Shown here piece by piece: positions 51,451-60,418 of a stretch of 64,000 bases of DNA (its first letter is position 1; each line of letters begins with the position of its first letter). The stretch is from an uncultured Lachnospiraceae bacterium (lineage in GTDB: Bacteria > Bacillota > Clostridia > Lachnospirales > Lachnospiraceae): positions 62,001 through 126,000 of the forward strand of contig CAJTKK010000007.1 of the NCBI GenBank assembly GCA_910576535.1, read 5' to 3'. Below the pieces are notes generated by a model. It did not search any database and was not told the origin of the DNA. It saw only the letters and a program-made list of their open reading frames with translations. Position numbers and translations under genes: made by a program.

Positions 51451-52203
51451 ATGATAATTACAGCATTATTAGTAGCAATCGTGGCCTTTCTGGCATCCAT
51501 CGACGAGCAGACGTTCGGCGCGTCGATGATGTCGAGGCCGTTATTTACAGGTCCTATCGTGGGATTGATTATGGGGGATATGACGACAGGGATTCTTATG
51601 GGAGCTTCCCTGGAAGCGATGTTTATGGGATCAATTATGGTAGGGAGCGCGGTGCCGCCGGAAGTGTATGCGTCCAGCGTGTTAAGCATCGCCGTGGCAA
51701 TCCAGTCGGGTGCGGAAGTTGGTACCGCAGTGGCTCTTGCCCTTCCTTTGTCCATATTCCTGCAGATGTGGAGGAACTTCTGTTATGCGATTCCCGGGAG
51801 CTGGGCAGGAAAACAGATCCAGAAAGCGGTGGAGGAAAGAAATCTGAAAAAAGCGGATTTTCTTCATTTGACAGTAGTGCCGCTGTCCATAGGCATTCCT
51901 TCAGCGCTGCTTGTATTTGTTGCCATCGCATTTGGCGCTGATTCCATTAACGCCATTTTAAATATGATCCCCGAAGTAGTAATGAACGGATTTAATGTGG
52001 CTGCCGGCGTGCTATCCTGCGTAGGGCTTGCCCTGCTGATCAAAATGATGTCCAATCATAAGGTGCTTCCCTACCTGTTTCTCGGTTTTGTGGCAGTCAT
52101 CTATCTGCATATGGATGTAATCGGGGTGGCGGTTGTCGGGTTCTGCATTGCAATGATCGCGGTAAACAATATGAAATTTGAAGATGCGGAGGAGGATTTC
52201 TGA
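51451..52203 (+). CDS. PTS mannose-family EIIC component
   Basis: The 250-residue membrane protein has several hydrophobic segments and the EIIC-Man signature region SRPLFTGPIVGLIMGDMTTG followed by ASLEAMFMGSIMVG. EIIC with EIID forms the transport channel. It starts 18 bases after EIIB behind GAGAGGAGAA, and its stop overlaps the EIID start. Confidence 0.95.
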   Translation: MIITALLVAIVAFLASIDEQTFGASMMSRPLFTGPIVGLIMGDMTTGILMGASLEAMFMGSIMVGSAVPPEVYASSVLSIAVAIQSGAEVGTAVALALPLSIFLQMWRNFCYAIPGSWAGKQIQKAVEERNLKKADFLHLTVVPLSIGIPSALLVFVAIAFGADSINAILNMIPEVVMNGFNVAAGVLSCVGLALLIKMMSNHKVLPYLFLGFVAVIYLHMDVIGVAVVGFCIAMIAVNNMKFEDAEEDF

Positions 52204-53045
52204 TGATGGAAAATAAGATGCAAACGGCAGATAAAAAGAAGAAAGAAGGGATTATGACCGCGAAAGAGTACCGGAGCATATTCTGGAGATCTTTTACGAT
52301 ACAGTCTTCCTGGTCCTTTGATAAAATGATGGCCTACGGCTATATGTATGCCCTTGAAAAACCGTTAAGGAAAATTTATCCGGATGATGATGATTTTTAT
52401 GCCGCATTGAGGCGCCACACGGAGACATTCAACATTACCCCGCACGTATCGCCTTTTCTTATGACATTGGGCGTAGCGATGGAGGAAGAGAATGCCAAAG
52501 CAGAAAGCTTTGATACGGATTCCATCAATAACGTAAAAGTCGGGCTGATGGGGCCGCTCTCGGGAATCGGCGATTCCTTTTTCTGGGGGACGTTCCGCGT
52601 TATAGCTGCGGGCATCGGTATCGGGCTGGCACAGCAAGGGAATATATTGGGAGCTATTATTTATTTCCTGCTTTATACTGCCATACATTTTATTACGAAA
52701 ATCATAGCGGGAAAATACGGCTATAAATTGGGGGTTTCTTTCCTGGAAAATGCGTCCGAGAACCATATGATGGAAAAACTGTCTTATGGAGCTTCCATTC
52801 TGGGTATGACTGTAATCGGGGCGATGATTGCCACGATGGTATCGTTACAGACTACCCTAAGTTTTACTTTGTCCGGCGCGGAAACAACGCTTCAGTCGAT
52901 TTTCGACCAGATTTTTCCCGGATTGCTGCCATTGGCAGCCACCTTCCTCTGCGTATGGCTCTATCAGAAGAATGTAAAAACGATTTATATTATCCTTGGT
53001 ATTTTTGCTTTATGCATTTTGGGGTGCAGCATTGGGATCCTTTAA
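52203..53045 (+). CDS. PTS mannose-family EIID component
   Basis: The 280-residue protein shows the EIID pattern: IFWRSFTIQSSWSFDKMMAY, NITPHVSPFLMTLGVAMEEE, VGLMGPLSGIGDSFFWGTFR, YKLGVSFLENASENHMMEKL, and a membrane-rich C-terminus. Tandem ATGs at 52203 and 52206 follow AGGAGG. With EIIABC the transporter is complete, so substrate would enter as the 6-phosphate, the form cleaved by the deglycase. The last codons overlap the next gene. Confidence 0.95.
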   Translation: MMENKMQTADKKKKEGIMTAKEYRSIFWRSFTIQSSWSFDKMMAYGYMYALEKPLRKIYPDDDDFYAALRRHTETFNITPHVSPFLMTLGVAMEEENAKAESFDTDSINNVKVGLMGPLSGIGDSFFWGTFRVIAAGIGIGLAQQGNILGAIIYFLLYTAIHFITKIIAGKYGYKLGVSFLENASENHMMEKLSYGASILGMTVIGAMIATMVSLQTTLSFTLSGAETTLQSIFDQIFPGLLPLAATFLCVWLYQKNVKTIYIILGIFALCILGCSIGIL

Positions 53046-53673
53046 GAGGCTGGCCGTATTCGATGTAGACGGGACGCTGAACCGGACGGAAGAATACGCA
53101 GTGCCGGCATATAGAAAGATTTTGGGCGAAATGAATGCGGAGGGCTTTACGGACGAAATGCTCCGGGACAGGATCGGCGCCGTATTTGCGGACGATATCC
53201 GGTTTTTCTTTGGCAGCCGGGCGGAAGAAAAAAGAGAAGAGTTTGAACGCCTGATTGGGAAATACTGGATGAAAGAGATGGAAGAGAAAGCAAGAACATT
53301 TCCGCATACGGAAGAAACGCTGCGGGAATTGAAGGCAAAGGGATACACTCTTGCTGTTTGTTCCAACGCGGGGAGCGGAGAAATCGCCCTGGCTCTCCAT
53401 GCATTACAGATCAAGGACTATTTCAGCTATATACAGGGAATTACGGAGGAAGGAACCAAGTCCCGCAGCCTTAGCCGGCTTCTTGAGGAAATAAAGCCGG
53501 AATGGGCGGTCATGGTAGGCGACAGGTTTTATGACAAAGAGGCGGCAAGAGATAACGGAATCCCTTTTATTGCCTGCTTGTACGGATATGGGAAGGAGGG
53601 TGAATTTTCGGAAGAGGACTTATCCATAACGGAGATCCGCCAGTTGCCTTTCGTATTAGAAAAAATGAAATAA
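53032..53673 (+). CDS. HAD-family phosphatase
   Basis: The roughly 213-residue protein has the HAD motif I in RLAVFDVDGTLNRTEEYAVP, motif II in LAVCSNAGS, a lysine in GTKSRSLSRLL and motif IV VMVGDRFYDKEAA. It is a beta-phosphoglucomutase/phosphoglycolate-phosphatase-like member with a helical cap. The start is unclear. The frame opens inside the EIID gene; TTG 53032 is the best candidate, six bases after GGGGTG, giving MGSFKRLAVFDVDG. Translation is probably coupled to EIID. In the deglycase operon it might dephosphorylate the sugar phosphate or a side product; this is inference. Confidence 0.8.
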   Translation: MGSFKRLAVFDVDGTLNRTEEYAVPAYRKILGEMNAEGFTDEMLRDRIGAVFADDIRFFFGSRAEEKREEFERLIGKYWMKEMEEKARTFPHTEETLRELKAKGYTLAVCSNAGSGEIALALHALQIKDYFSYIQGITEEGTKSRSLSRLLEEIKPEWAVMVGDRFYDKEAARDNGIPFIACLYGYGKEGEFSEEDLSITEIRQLPFVLEKMK

Positions 53674-53771
53674 AGATATATAATATTTTTTTGTTGCGTA
53701 AGATCGGGAGAAGGACAAAACTTGCGGAGGATGCACGCTTTTGTTCTTATACAGCAGACAGGAAAGAATGT

Positions 53772-53804
53772 AAATGAGGCGGGACATTTTGTCCCGCCTC
53801 ATTT
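53772..53804. terminator. Bidirectional terminator between HAD and acyltransferase genes
   Basis: AAATGAGGCGGGACA (53772-53786) pairs perfectly with TGTCCCGCCTCATTT (53790-53804). A weaker hairpin (GGACAAAAC/GTTTTGTTCT-like) lies at about 53714-53747. Confidence 0.85.
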
Positions 53805-53810
53805 CATAAA

Positions 53811-54572
53811 TCATTTCAAATAATAGGCTCTTTTTTTTTCCGCTTCGGATTTATTTTTGAAGTAAGTTTCCTTAATAATATCCTGCACATGAATGCCTAT
53901 AAATTTTTTCTCTTCCCTGGATAAATCTTTCATATAAATAGGGGGGCAATATTCCAGGATTACATGCGCTTTTTTGATTTTGGGGAGATGGTCTTCAAAA
54001 ATAGCGGCAGAATTATAGATGCTCATAGGGATAATAGGGCAGCCGGATTTTTCCGCAATTTTAAAACTGCCTTCATGGAAAGGCAAGAAGGTGTCATTGA
54101 CTTTATTTCTGGTTCCTTCCGGAAAAATGCAGATAGAAATGCCGGATTTTACTTTTTCGATGCCTTCTAAAATCGTCTTCAGCCCCTGCTTTATGTCCTT
54201 GCGGTCGAGAAATAGGCAATGAAGGTTTTTCATCCAGTTGACTAAAAGGGGATAGCGGAGCATTTCTTTTTTTGCAATATAACCGGTAGGCCTGGGAACC
54301 CGGACATAAGTGAGCAAAATATCAAAATAGCTCCGGTGGTTGCCTACATAAAGTACCGCAGTGTCTGTGGGGACATTTTCTTCCCCGATTACCGTAAGGG
54401 ATACTCCGGTAATATCCAGACATCTACGGAAAGCCCAATTTACAATGGCCAGGGAACTTCTGTTTTTCAAGTCCATGTTGAATTTCCCGATGATCCACTC
54501 TGCGATCAAAAGAGGGATGCTAAATACGAGAAACAAGATAACGAATGCTGCAACACAAATAAAGCGAAACAT
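53811..54572 (-). CDS. plsC: 1-acyl-sn-glycerol-3-phosphate acyltransferase (PlsC-like)
   Basis: The 253-residue membrane protein has an N-terminal hydrophobic segment (FICVAAFVILFLVFSIPLLI). It carries the catalytic HX4D motif in YVGNHRSYFDILLTY, the substrate-binding FPEGTRNKV segment and IPMSIYNSA. This enzyme adds the second acyl chain in phosphatidic acid synthesis. It is a lone reverse-strand gene with a start behind GGAAGGATAA. Confidence 0.92.
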   Translation of the reverse strand: MFRFICVAAFVILFLVFSIPLLIAEWIIGKFNMDLKNRSSLAIVNWAFRRCLDITGVSLTVIGEENVPTDTAVLYVGNHRSYFDILLTYVRVPRPTGYIAKKEMLRYPLLVNWMKNLHCLFLDRKDIKQGLKTILEGIEKVKSGISICIFPEGTRNKVNDTFLPFHEGSFKIAEKSGCPIIPMSIYNSAAIFEDHLPKIKKAHVILEYCPPIYMKDLSREEKKFIGIHVQDIIKETYFKNKSEAEKKRAYYLK

Positions 54573-54735
54573 AAATTTTATCCTTCCTGGTAATTTGTCA
54601 TATCTTTTCCTATTATAACGGAGGCAGGAAGGTAAAGCAATGGGGTTTTAAACGATATTTTTGCCCATGTCCCAGCAGGCATATTTCCTGATTCCAGGAA
54701 ATATAATGGAAATAAAGGGCTAAGGATTCAGTAAA

Positions 54736-55167
54736 ATGGGAAAACGCTATATTTTGTTGTTATTTACCGCTGTCGCCATGTTTTGCTTATGCGGCTGCAA
54801 GGTGGAAACGAAGGATGGGAATGAAAAAATTAGGGATATAGAATTTACGGTGTTGGGAGAGGACAATATACCGGAGGAATTAAAGCAGATTGTGGATGAA
54901 AAAAAAGAAAAAGAATTTAAAATGACTTATCAGGATAATGGTTTTTTATACATATGCGTAGGTTATGGCAGGCAGGAGACCGGTGGATATAGCATTACGG
55001 TCAATGATTTGTATCTAACAGGGAATTCCATCTATGTGGATACCAACCTGATTGGGCCGGGGCCTGAGAACCGGGATTTGTATCATGTGCAGGAAAAAGA
55101 CAGCGCATCCTATCCTTATGTGATATTAAAAATAGAATATATGGATAAATCAGTGGTTTTTGATTAG
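54736..55167 (+). CDS. PrcB-like exported lipoprotein
   Basis: The 143-residue product has a lipoprotein signal (YILLLFTAVAMFCLCGC, lipobox LCGC). Its mature part contains ICVGYGRQETGGYSITVNDLYL, the TGGY-type motif of the PrcB C-terminal family. PrcB in Treponema binds a protease; relatives elsewhere have no assigned role. No protease gene is adjacent. There is a weak ribosome site before ATG 54736. Confidence 0.72.
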   Translation: MGKRYILLLFTAVAMFCLCGCKVETKDGNEKIRDIEFTVLGEDNIPEELKQIVDEKKEKEFKMTYQDNGFLYICVGYGRQETGGYSITVNDLYLTGNSIYVDTNLIGPGPENRDLYHVQEKDSASYPYVILKIEYMDKSVVFD

Positions 55168-55546
55168 GGGAAAAATGATTTTATTGGCTGTTTTCAAGCT
55201 TCCGGGTCTTTCTGGCGGAATCGGTTTGGTTTGTGTATGATAAAAGAGGATATGCCGGGATTTTCATACTGCCTTTTTTAAAAGAAAAGTATATTCCCGG
55301 ATGTCCGGATGAAGCGGGATATGAATCCGGGGGCAGTTTTCCCATAAGCATTATTGACGGTCTGGTGGGGAATGGGATATACTAAATAAAAAGAATATTC
55401 AGAAAATTCATGTATTTTATGAACTCTTATAGGCCAATTGGAATTTGGGGAGATATAAAGTACATACCGGTCATTTGCAATCTGTCATGCAGCATTCAGG
55501 CATTAGGTTGCGAAGGCATATTTTTACGAAAGGAATGGTTTCATTC
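55168..55546 (+). promoter_or_regulatory. Intergenic region with the pyr operon promoter
   Basis: In this 379-base gap TTGACG (55354-55359) and TATACT (55378-55383) are 18 bases apart. An imperfect stem-loop with CCGGGA (55255-55260) and TCCCGG (55295-55300) arms probably ends the lipoprotein transcript. The 160-base leader to pyrC shows no clear PyrR attenuator or other riboswitch. Confidence 0.6.
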
Positions 55547-56821
55547 ATGGCTTTGTTGATAAAAGGGGGGCATGTGGTTGACCCGGCCAGCGGTTATGAG
55601 GGGGTTGCGGACATTCTGGCAGAGAATGGGAAAATAACTGAAATCGGACAAGATATCCGGATACCGGAGGGGGCGGAGGTTATTGATGCAAAGGGGAAAA
55701 CTGTGGCGCCAGGGCTGGTGGATGTCCATGTACATTTCAGGGATCCGGGCTTTACTTATAAGGAGGATATTTTAAGCGGGGCAAAGGCAGCGGCAAAGGG
55801 AGGCTTTACTACTGTAGTTTTGATGGCGAATACCAATCCTCCGGTAGATAATGAGGAAACTTTGCGCTATGTATTGGAAAAAGGGAAAAAAACTGGAATT
55901 CATGTGGAGACATGCGCGAATATTACTCTTGGGATGAAGGGGAAGGAACTGACGGATATGGACAAGCTGTCCGCGGCCGGGGCGGTTGGGTTTACGGACG
56001 ACGGCATTCCGGTTTTGGATGAAGAGCTGGTGAAACAGGCGTATAAGGCTGCAGCAGGGATTGGAAAGCCTTTGAGTTTTCATGAGGAAAACCCGGCATT
56101 TATTGAAAACAATGGAATCAATGCCGGAAAAGCGGCAAAACACTATGGGATAGGCGGTTCGGACAGGCAGGCGGAAATATGGATGGTAAAACGGGATCTG
56201 GCTTTAGCGGAAGGGACAGGGGCGGAAGTATCTATTCAGCATATTAGCGCCAAAGAGGCGGTGGGGCTGGTACGTGAGGCAAAGAAAAAAAATCCCCATA
56301 TCCATGCAGAAGCAGCCCCTCATCATTTTACGCTGACGGAGGAAGCGGCCATCCGGCATGGTGTTTTGGCGAAAATGAATCCTCCGCTCCGGGAAGAAGA
56401 GGACCGGATGGCCATTATTGAAGGCCTGCGCGATGGAACAATAGATATGATCGCTACGGATCATGCGCCTCACAGCAGGGAAGAAAAAGAACGGGGGTTG
56501 ACGGAAGCGCCCAGCGGAATTATTGGGCTGGAAACGGCGTTATCTTTGGGGATACGGGAACTGGTAGAAAAAGGGTATTTGACAATGGCGGAACTGGTAA
56601 GCCGTATGTCGTGGCAGCCTGCCCGGTTCTATCATTTAGATGCCGGATATTTGTCAGAGGGAGGACCGGCAGACATGGTTATTTTTGACAGCAAGGAGCA
56701 ATGGAAAGCGGATACATTTTTATCAAAGTCGAGTAATTCGCCGTTTGTGGGGGAATGGCTGCCTGGAACGGTATATTATACGGTATGTTCGGGTAAAATT
56801 GTGTATACAAAGAAAGGATGA
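55547..56821 (+). CDS. pyrC: Dihydroorotase
   Basis: The 424-residue zinc enzyme closes carbamoyl aspartate to dihydroorotate. It shows LIKGGHVVDPASGYEG, the metal-binding DVHVHFRDPGFTYKEDI, ANTNPPVDN, SFHEENPAF, SIQHISAKEA, EAAPHHFTLTE and the TDHAPHSREEKERGL motif. The chosen ATG gives MALLIKGG, the family start, with AAAGGA 12 bases upstream; the frame is open earlier but without a better site. pyrK and pyrD follow, forming a partial pyrimidine operon; pyrB, pyrF and pyrE are not in view. Confidence 0.95.
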   Translation: MALLIKGGHVVDPASGYEGVADILAENGKITEIGQDIRIPEGAEVIDAKGKTVAPGLVDVHVHFRDPGFTYKEDILSGAKAAAKGGFTTVVLMANTNPPVDNEETLRYVLEKGKKTGIHVETCANITLGMKGKELTDMDKLSAAGAVGFTDDGIPVLDEELVKQAYKAAAGIGKPLSFHEENPAFIENNGINAGKAAKHYGIGGSDRQAEIWMVKRDLALAEGTGAEVSIQHISAKEAVGLVREAKKKNPHIHAEAAPHHFTLTEEAAIRHGVLAKMNPPLREEEDRMAIIEGLRDGTIDMIATDHAPHSREEKERGLTEAPSGIIGLETALSLGIRELVEKGYLTMAELVSRMSWQPARFYHLDAGYLSEGGPADMVIFDSKEQWKADTFLSKSSNSPFVGEWLPGTVYYTVCSGKIVYTKKG

Positions 56822-56889
56822 ATGGCCATAATAGAACGATTGTGGGGAAGAAAAAGGACAGACGGCAAATGTCTGGGAGGAAAATAGGA

Positions 56890-57678
56890 ATGGAGAAAAA
56901 AAAGGTAAGCGCCAAGGTGATATCCCGGAGGGAAATTGCCAGTGAAATTTATGATATGTGGATAGAGACAGATTTGGTCATGGCTGCGAAGGCAGGGCAA
57001 TTTATCAGTGTATATCCTCATGATAAAAGCGCCTTGCTGCCACGGCCTATCAGTATTTGTGAAACGGATAGGGAAAACGGCAGGATAAGGATTGTATTCC
57101 GGGTAGCGGGAAAGGGAACGGAAGAATTCTCCCGTTACCGGATAGGGGATAGAATTCATATTTTAGGCAATCTGGGAAATGGTTTCCCATTAGAAGCGGC
57201 GGAAGGGAAACGGGTATTGTTAATGGGAGGAGGCATAGGTATCCCGCCAATGCTGCAGTTAGCGAAGGATTTGAAGACGGAAGGAAAAGCAGTGGAAACA
57301 ACGGTAATCACTGGATACCGGAACGGAGAGCTTTTCCTGAAGGAAGATTTGGAAAAGTATGCCCCGGTTTACTTGGCGACAGAGGATGGAAGCGCTGGTG
57401 TCAAGGGCAATGTCATGGATGCTGTTGGGGCGTATAGCCTGCAAGGGGATGTTATAATGGCCTGCGGGCCTGTGCCTATGCTCCGCGCTATCAAACGTTT
57501 TGCAAAAGAGAACAGGATAGAGGCATATATATCCCTGGAGGAGAGAATGGCCTGCGGTGTGGGCGCATGCTTAGGGTGTGTATGCAAGACGAAGGAGAAA
57601 GACCCCCATTCCCATGTGAAAAATGCCCGGGTCTGCACAGAAGGCCCTGTGTTTTTGGCAGAGGACGTGGATATCTGA
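56890..57678 (+). CDS. pyrK: Dihydroorotate dehydrogenase electron-transfer subunit
   Basis: The 262-residue protein has an FAD-binding ferredoxin-reductase fold (LLPRPISICETDRENGRIRI, LMGGGIGIPPMLQLAKDLK, VIMACGPVPML). Its C-terminal [2Fe-2S] site has four cysteines in ERMACGVGACLGCVCKTKEK and ARVCTEGP. It passes electrons from PyrD to NAD+. ATG 56890 follows GGGAGG by eight bases; the longer frame from 56818 would overlap pyrC and lacks family similarity. Confidence 0.95.
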   Translation: MEKKKVSAKVISRREIASEIYDMWIETDLVMAAKAGQFISVYPHDKSALLPRPISICETDRENGRIRIVFRVAGKGTEEFSRYRIGDRIHILGNLGNGFPLEAAEGKRVLLMGGGIGIPPMLQLAKDLKTEGKAVETTVITGYRNGELFLKEDLEKYAPVYLATEDGSAGVKGNVMDAVGAYSLQGDVIMACGPVPMLRAIKRFAKENRIEAYISLEERMACGVGACLGCVCKTKEKDPHSHVKNARVCTEGPVFLAEDVDI

Positions 57679-57747
57679 TTTCCGTGGTATCTGGGTCAAA
57701 TAACCGTATCTGCGGCGTTAATCAAATCTGATGGAAATGAGGAGAAC

Positions 57748-58650
57748 ATGAATACAAAAATAAAAATAGCTGGCGTAGAATTTAAAAATCCTGTGATGAC
57801 GGCATCGGGTACCTTTGGTTCAGGGATGGAGTATGCGGAATTTGTAGACTTGAATAAGCTGGGGGCTGTAGTGACGAAAGGCGTGGCCAATGTACCCTGG
57901 GAGGGAAATCCTACGCCCCGGGTAGCGGAGGTATATGGCGGGATGCTTAATGCCATCGGCTTACAAAACCCTGGGGTTGATGTACTGATAGAGAGGGATA
58001 TCCCGTTCCTGCAGCAATATGATACAAGAATCATTGTCAATGTCTGCGGAAAAACAGTGGAAGATTATTTGGAAGTAGTGGAAAAATTGGGGGATGCGCC
58101 AATTGATATGCTGGAAATCAATGTATCGTGTCCCAATGTAAAAGAGGGCGCTATAGCTTTTGGGCAGAAAGCGGATTGTTTGTATGATATTACATCTGCA
58201 ATTAAAAGAAAGGCGAAGCAACCAGTGATTATGAAGTTAAGCCCCAATGTGACGGACATTGCGGAAATGGCTAAAGCAGCGGAGGCGGCGGGGGCAGATG
58301 CCCTTTCCATGATCAATACGATTACCGGGATGAAAATTGATATTCATAAGAGGAAATTTGTGCTGGCTAATAAGACTGGGGGGCTGTCCGGCCCGGCGAT
58401 AAAGCCGGTAGCAGTGCGTATGGTATACCAGGCATCAAAAGCAGTTAAGATACCGGTAATCGGGATGGGAGGGATTTCCTGCGCGGAAGATGCGGTGGAA
58501 TTCATGATGGCGGGCGCATCGGCAGTAGCGGTAGGGGCTATGAATTTTGCAAACCCTTATCTGACGGAAGAGATTGCGGAAGGAATAGAAGCGTATATGA
58601 AGCAATATCAAATAGAAGACATCCGGGATATGATCGGCTGCGTAGATTAG
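57748..58650 (+). CDS. pyrD: Dihydroorotate dehydrogenase, catalytic subunit (class 1B)
   Basis: The 300-residue FMN enzyme oxidises dihydroorotate to orotate with PyrK. Markers are PVMTASGTFGSGMEY, NAIGLQNPGVDV, the catalytic cysteine in INVSCPNVKEG, VIMKLSPNVTDI, MINTITGMKID, GGLSGPAIKPVAV and VIGMGGISCAEDAVEF. A cysteine base plus an adjacent pyrK marks class 1B. The start follows GAGGAGAAC. Confidence 0.97.
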   Translation: MNTKIKIAGVEFKNPVMTASGTFGSGMEYAEFVDLNKLGAVVTKGVANVPWEGNPTPRVAEVYGGMLNAIGLQNPGVDVLIERDIPFLQQYDTRIIVNVCGKTVEDYLEVVEKLGDAPIDMLEINVSCPNVKEGAIAFGQKADCLYDITSAIKRKAKQPVIMKLSPNVTDIAEMAKAAEAAGADALSMINTITGMKIDIHKRKFVLANKTGGLSGPAIKPVAVRMVYQASKAVKIPVIGMGGISCAEDAVEFMMAGASAVAVGAMNFANPYLTEEIAEGIEAYMKQYQIEDIRDMIGCVD

Positions 58651-58774
58651 GACTCTGCTGCCGTGCGGCGGAAAAGAGCAGATTTTTAAAGAAAAAGGAA
58701 TAATACCTTCATGGAGGAAATAGAATTACAATAAGTACAGACTAATGGTAATTCACCTACATGGAGGTATTTTT

Positions 58775-60340
58775 GTGGAATTAGTAAGAAAAAATATACA
58801 TATGGACAGGATAAAGGGCCAGGCGTCTACCCAAATAACGTTGGAGGACGATATTAATATTTTGGATTCCAAGCCGGATGCAAGCAGGCTGATTTATGAT
58901 AGAGGAAACGTCGCCCTGGAGGAAATCAAGGTAACGGAAGATCACGTGACGGTAAGGGGGAAACTACAGTTTCTTGTTATGTATCTGGCAGAAGGAGAAA
59001 AGCCTGTACCAGCCTGCATGGAAGGCAGCCTTCCCTTTGACGAGCAGATCTATGTGGAAGGGGTGCAAAGCGGGGATGGCGCAAATGTAAAATGGAATCT
59101 GGAGGACATTACGGTAGGGCTTATCAATTCAAGGAAACTGAGCATACAGGCGCTGATTTCTTTGAAAGTGTGTTCAGAAGTGATGTATGATGAGGAAACC
59201 GCAGTGGATCTGTACCATGAAGAACCGGTAGAGTACCGTAAAAAGCCATTGCGCATTGCACAGATGACAGTGAAAAAAAGGGATATTTTCCGCATGAAAG
59301 AAGAACTGGAACTGCCCCAGAACCTTCCTAATATTTCACAGATTATCTGGCAGAGCGTAGAGCCGGAAAATGTGGAATTCAGGGCTTTGGAAGGAAGGAT
59401 ATCCATACAGGGGGACTTGAACGCATTCTTTCTATATGAAGGGGAAGGCGAGGAAGCGGCAATAAAAAGTTATGAAACCACCGTTCCTTTTAACGGTACC
59501 GTGGACTGTACGGGCTGTGATGAAGGGATGGCTGCGGATATTGACTATACCCTGGGAGCTAAAGACGTGGAAGTGCGCCCGGATTTTGACGGGGAACAAC
59601 GAGTTTTTGCGATGGAACTGGTTATGGATTTGGACATCAGCCTTTACGAAGAAGAACGGTTGGATATACTTTCAGGGGTATATGGCGTGGTGAAAGAGGT
59701 GGAAGCGGTAAGCAAACCAGCGCAGTTCAAAGGGCTTTTTGCCAGAACATCAGGAAAAACCAAGATAGCGGACCGGATGAAATTAACTTCATCTGATGCG
59801 CCCCCTATCGTGCAGATCCTGCATAGCGAAGCGCAGATTCAGGCAGAAGAGGGGGAAATTGTAGAGAACGGCATTCATATAAAAGGGGCAGTGAATATAC
59901 AGACGCTTTATATGAGCAGCGATGAAAAAGCGCCTTACAGTTCGGTGAAAGGCAGTATTCCTTTTCAGTATGTGCTGGATGTGCCGGATATCGGCAACGG
60001 ATGTACATTTAAAATTCAGACGGGGCTGGAACAGCTTGCGGTAACAATGCTTGACGGGGGCGAGCTGGATGTGAAAGCGGTTATTGTATGCCGCGGGATT
60101 GTTTTTGAGCATAAACAGGAGAACATTGTGACGGATATTGTTGTATCGGATCTGGATATGAATAAGTTAAGCAGCCTTCCAGGAATCGTCATTTATATTG
60201 CAAAGGAAGGAGACAGTCTTTGGGATGTGGGAAAACGGTATTATGTGCCGATTTCCCAGATAAAGGAAACAAATGATATGACGACGGAAGAAATCAGGCC
60301 GGGGGATAAACTGCTGATTGTAAAAGGGATATCCAATTAA
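58775..60340 (+). CDS. SPOCS/DUF3794 protein with C-terminal LysM domain
   Basis: The 521-residue product starts at GTG 58775, six bases after TGGAGGT. It contains repeated SPOCS-type beta segments, for example VTVRGKLQFLVMYLAEGE (residues 50-70), ISIQGDLNAFFLYEGEG (near 210) and IHIKGAVNIQTLYMSSDE (near 370). A LysM domain closes the protein (about residues 470-518, IAKEGDSLWDVGKRYYVPIS, IRPGDKLLIVKG). SPOCS-LysM proteins are associated with spore coat or spore peptidoglycan in Clostridia, so a sporulation role is likely. No signal peptide is present, consistent with assembly from the mother cell. Confidence 0.85.
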   Translation: MELVRKNIHMDRIKGQASTQITLEDDINILDSKPDASRLIYDRGNVALEEIKVTEDHVTVRGKLQFLVMYLAEGEKPVPACMEGSLPFDEQIYVEGVQSGDGANVKWNLEDITVGLINSRKLSIQALISLKVCSEVMYDEETAVDLYHEEPVEYRKKPLRIAQMTVKKRDIFRMKEELELPQNLPNISQIIWQSVEPENVEFRALEGRISIQGDLNAFFLYEGEGEEAAIKSYETTVPFNGTVDCTGCDEGMAADIDYTLGAKDVEVRPDFDGEQRVFAMELVMDLDISLYEEERLDILSGVYGVVKEVEAVSKPAQFKGLFARTSGKTKIADRMKLTSSDAPPIVQILHSEAQIQAEEGEIVENGIHIKGAVNIQTLYMSSDEKAPYSSVKGSIPFQYVLDVPDIGNGCTFKIQTGLEQLAVTMLDGGELDVKAVIVCRGIVFEHKQENIVTDIVVSDLDMNKLSSLPGIVIYIAKEGDSLWDVGKRYYVPISQIKETNDMTTEEIRPGDKLLIVKGISN

Positions 60341-60357
60341 GGAATAGAATATAAAAG

Positions 60358-60399
60358 ATCTAAAAAACGGAAAACCAACCGGTTTTCCGTTTTTTAGAT
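60358..60399. terminator. Bidirectional terminator after the SPOCS gene
   Basis: A perfect 19-base stem: ATCTAAAAAACGGAAAACC (60358-60376) with its complement at 60381-60399, loop AACC. A-rich and T-rich arms serve both convergent genes. Confidence 0.95.
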
Positions 60400-60418
60400 G
60401 GTAAAAATAATGCGGCTT

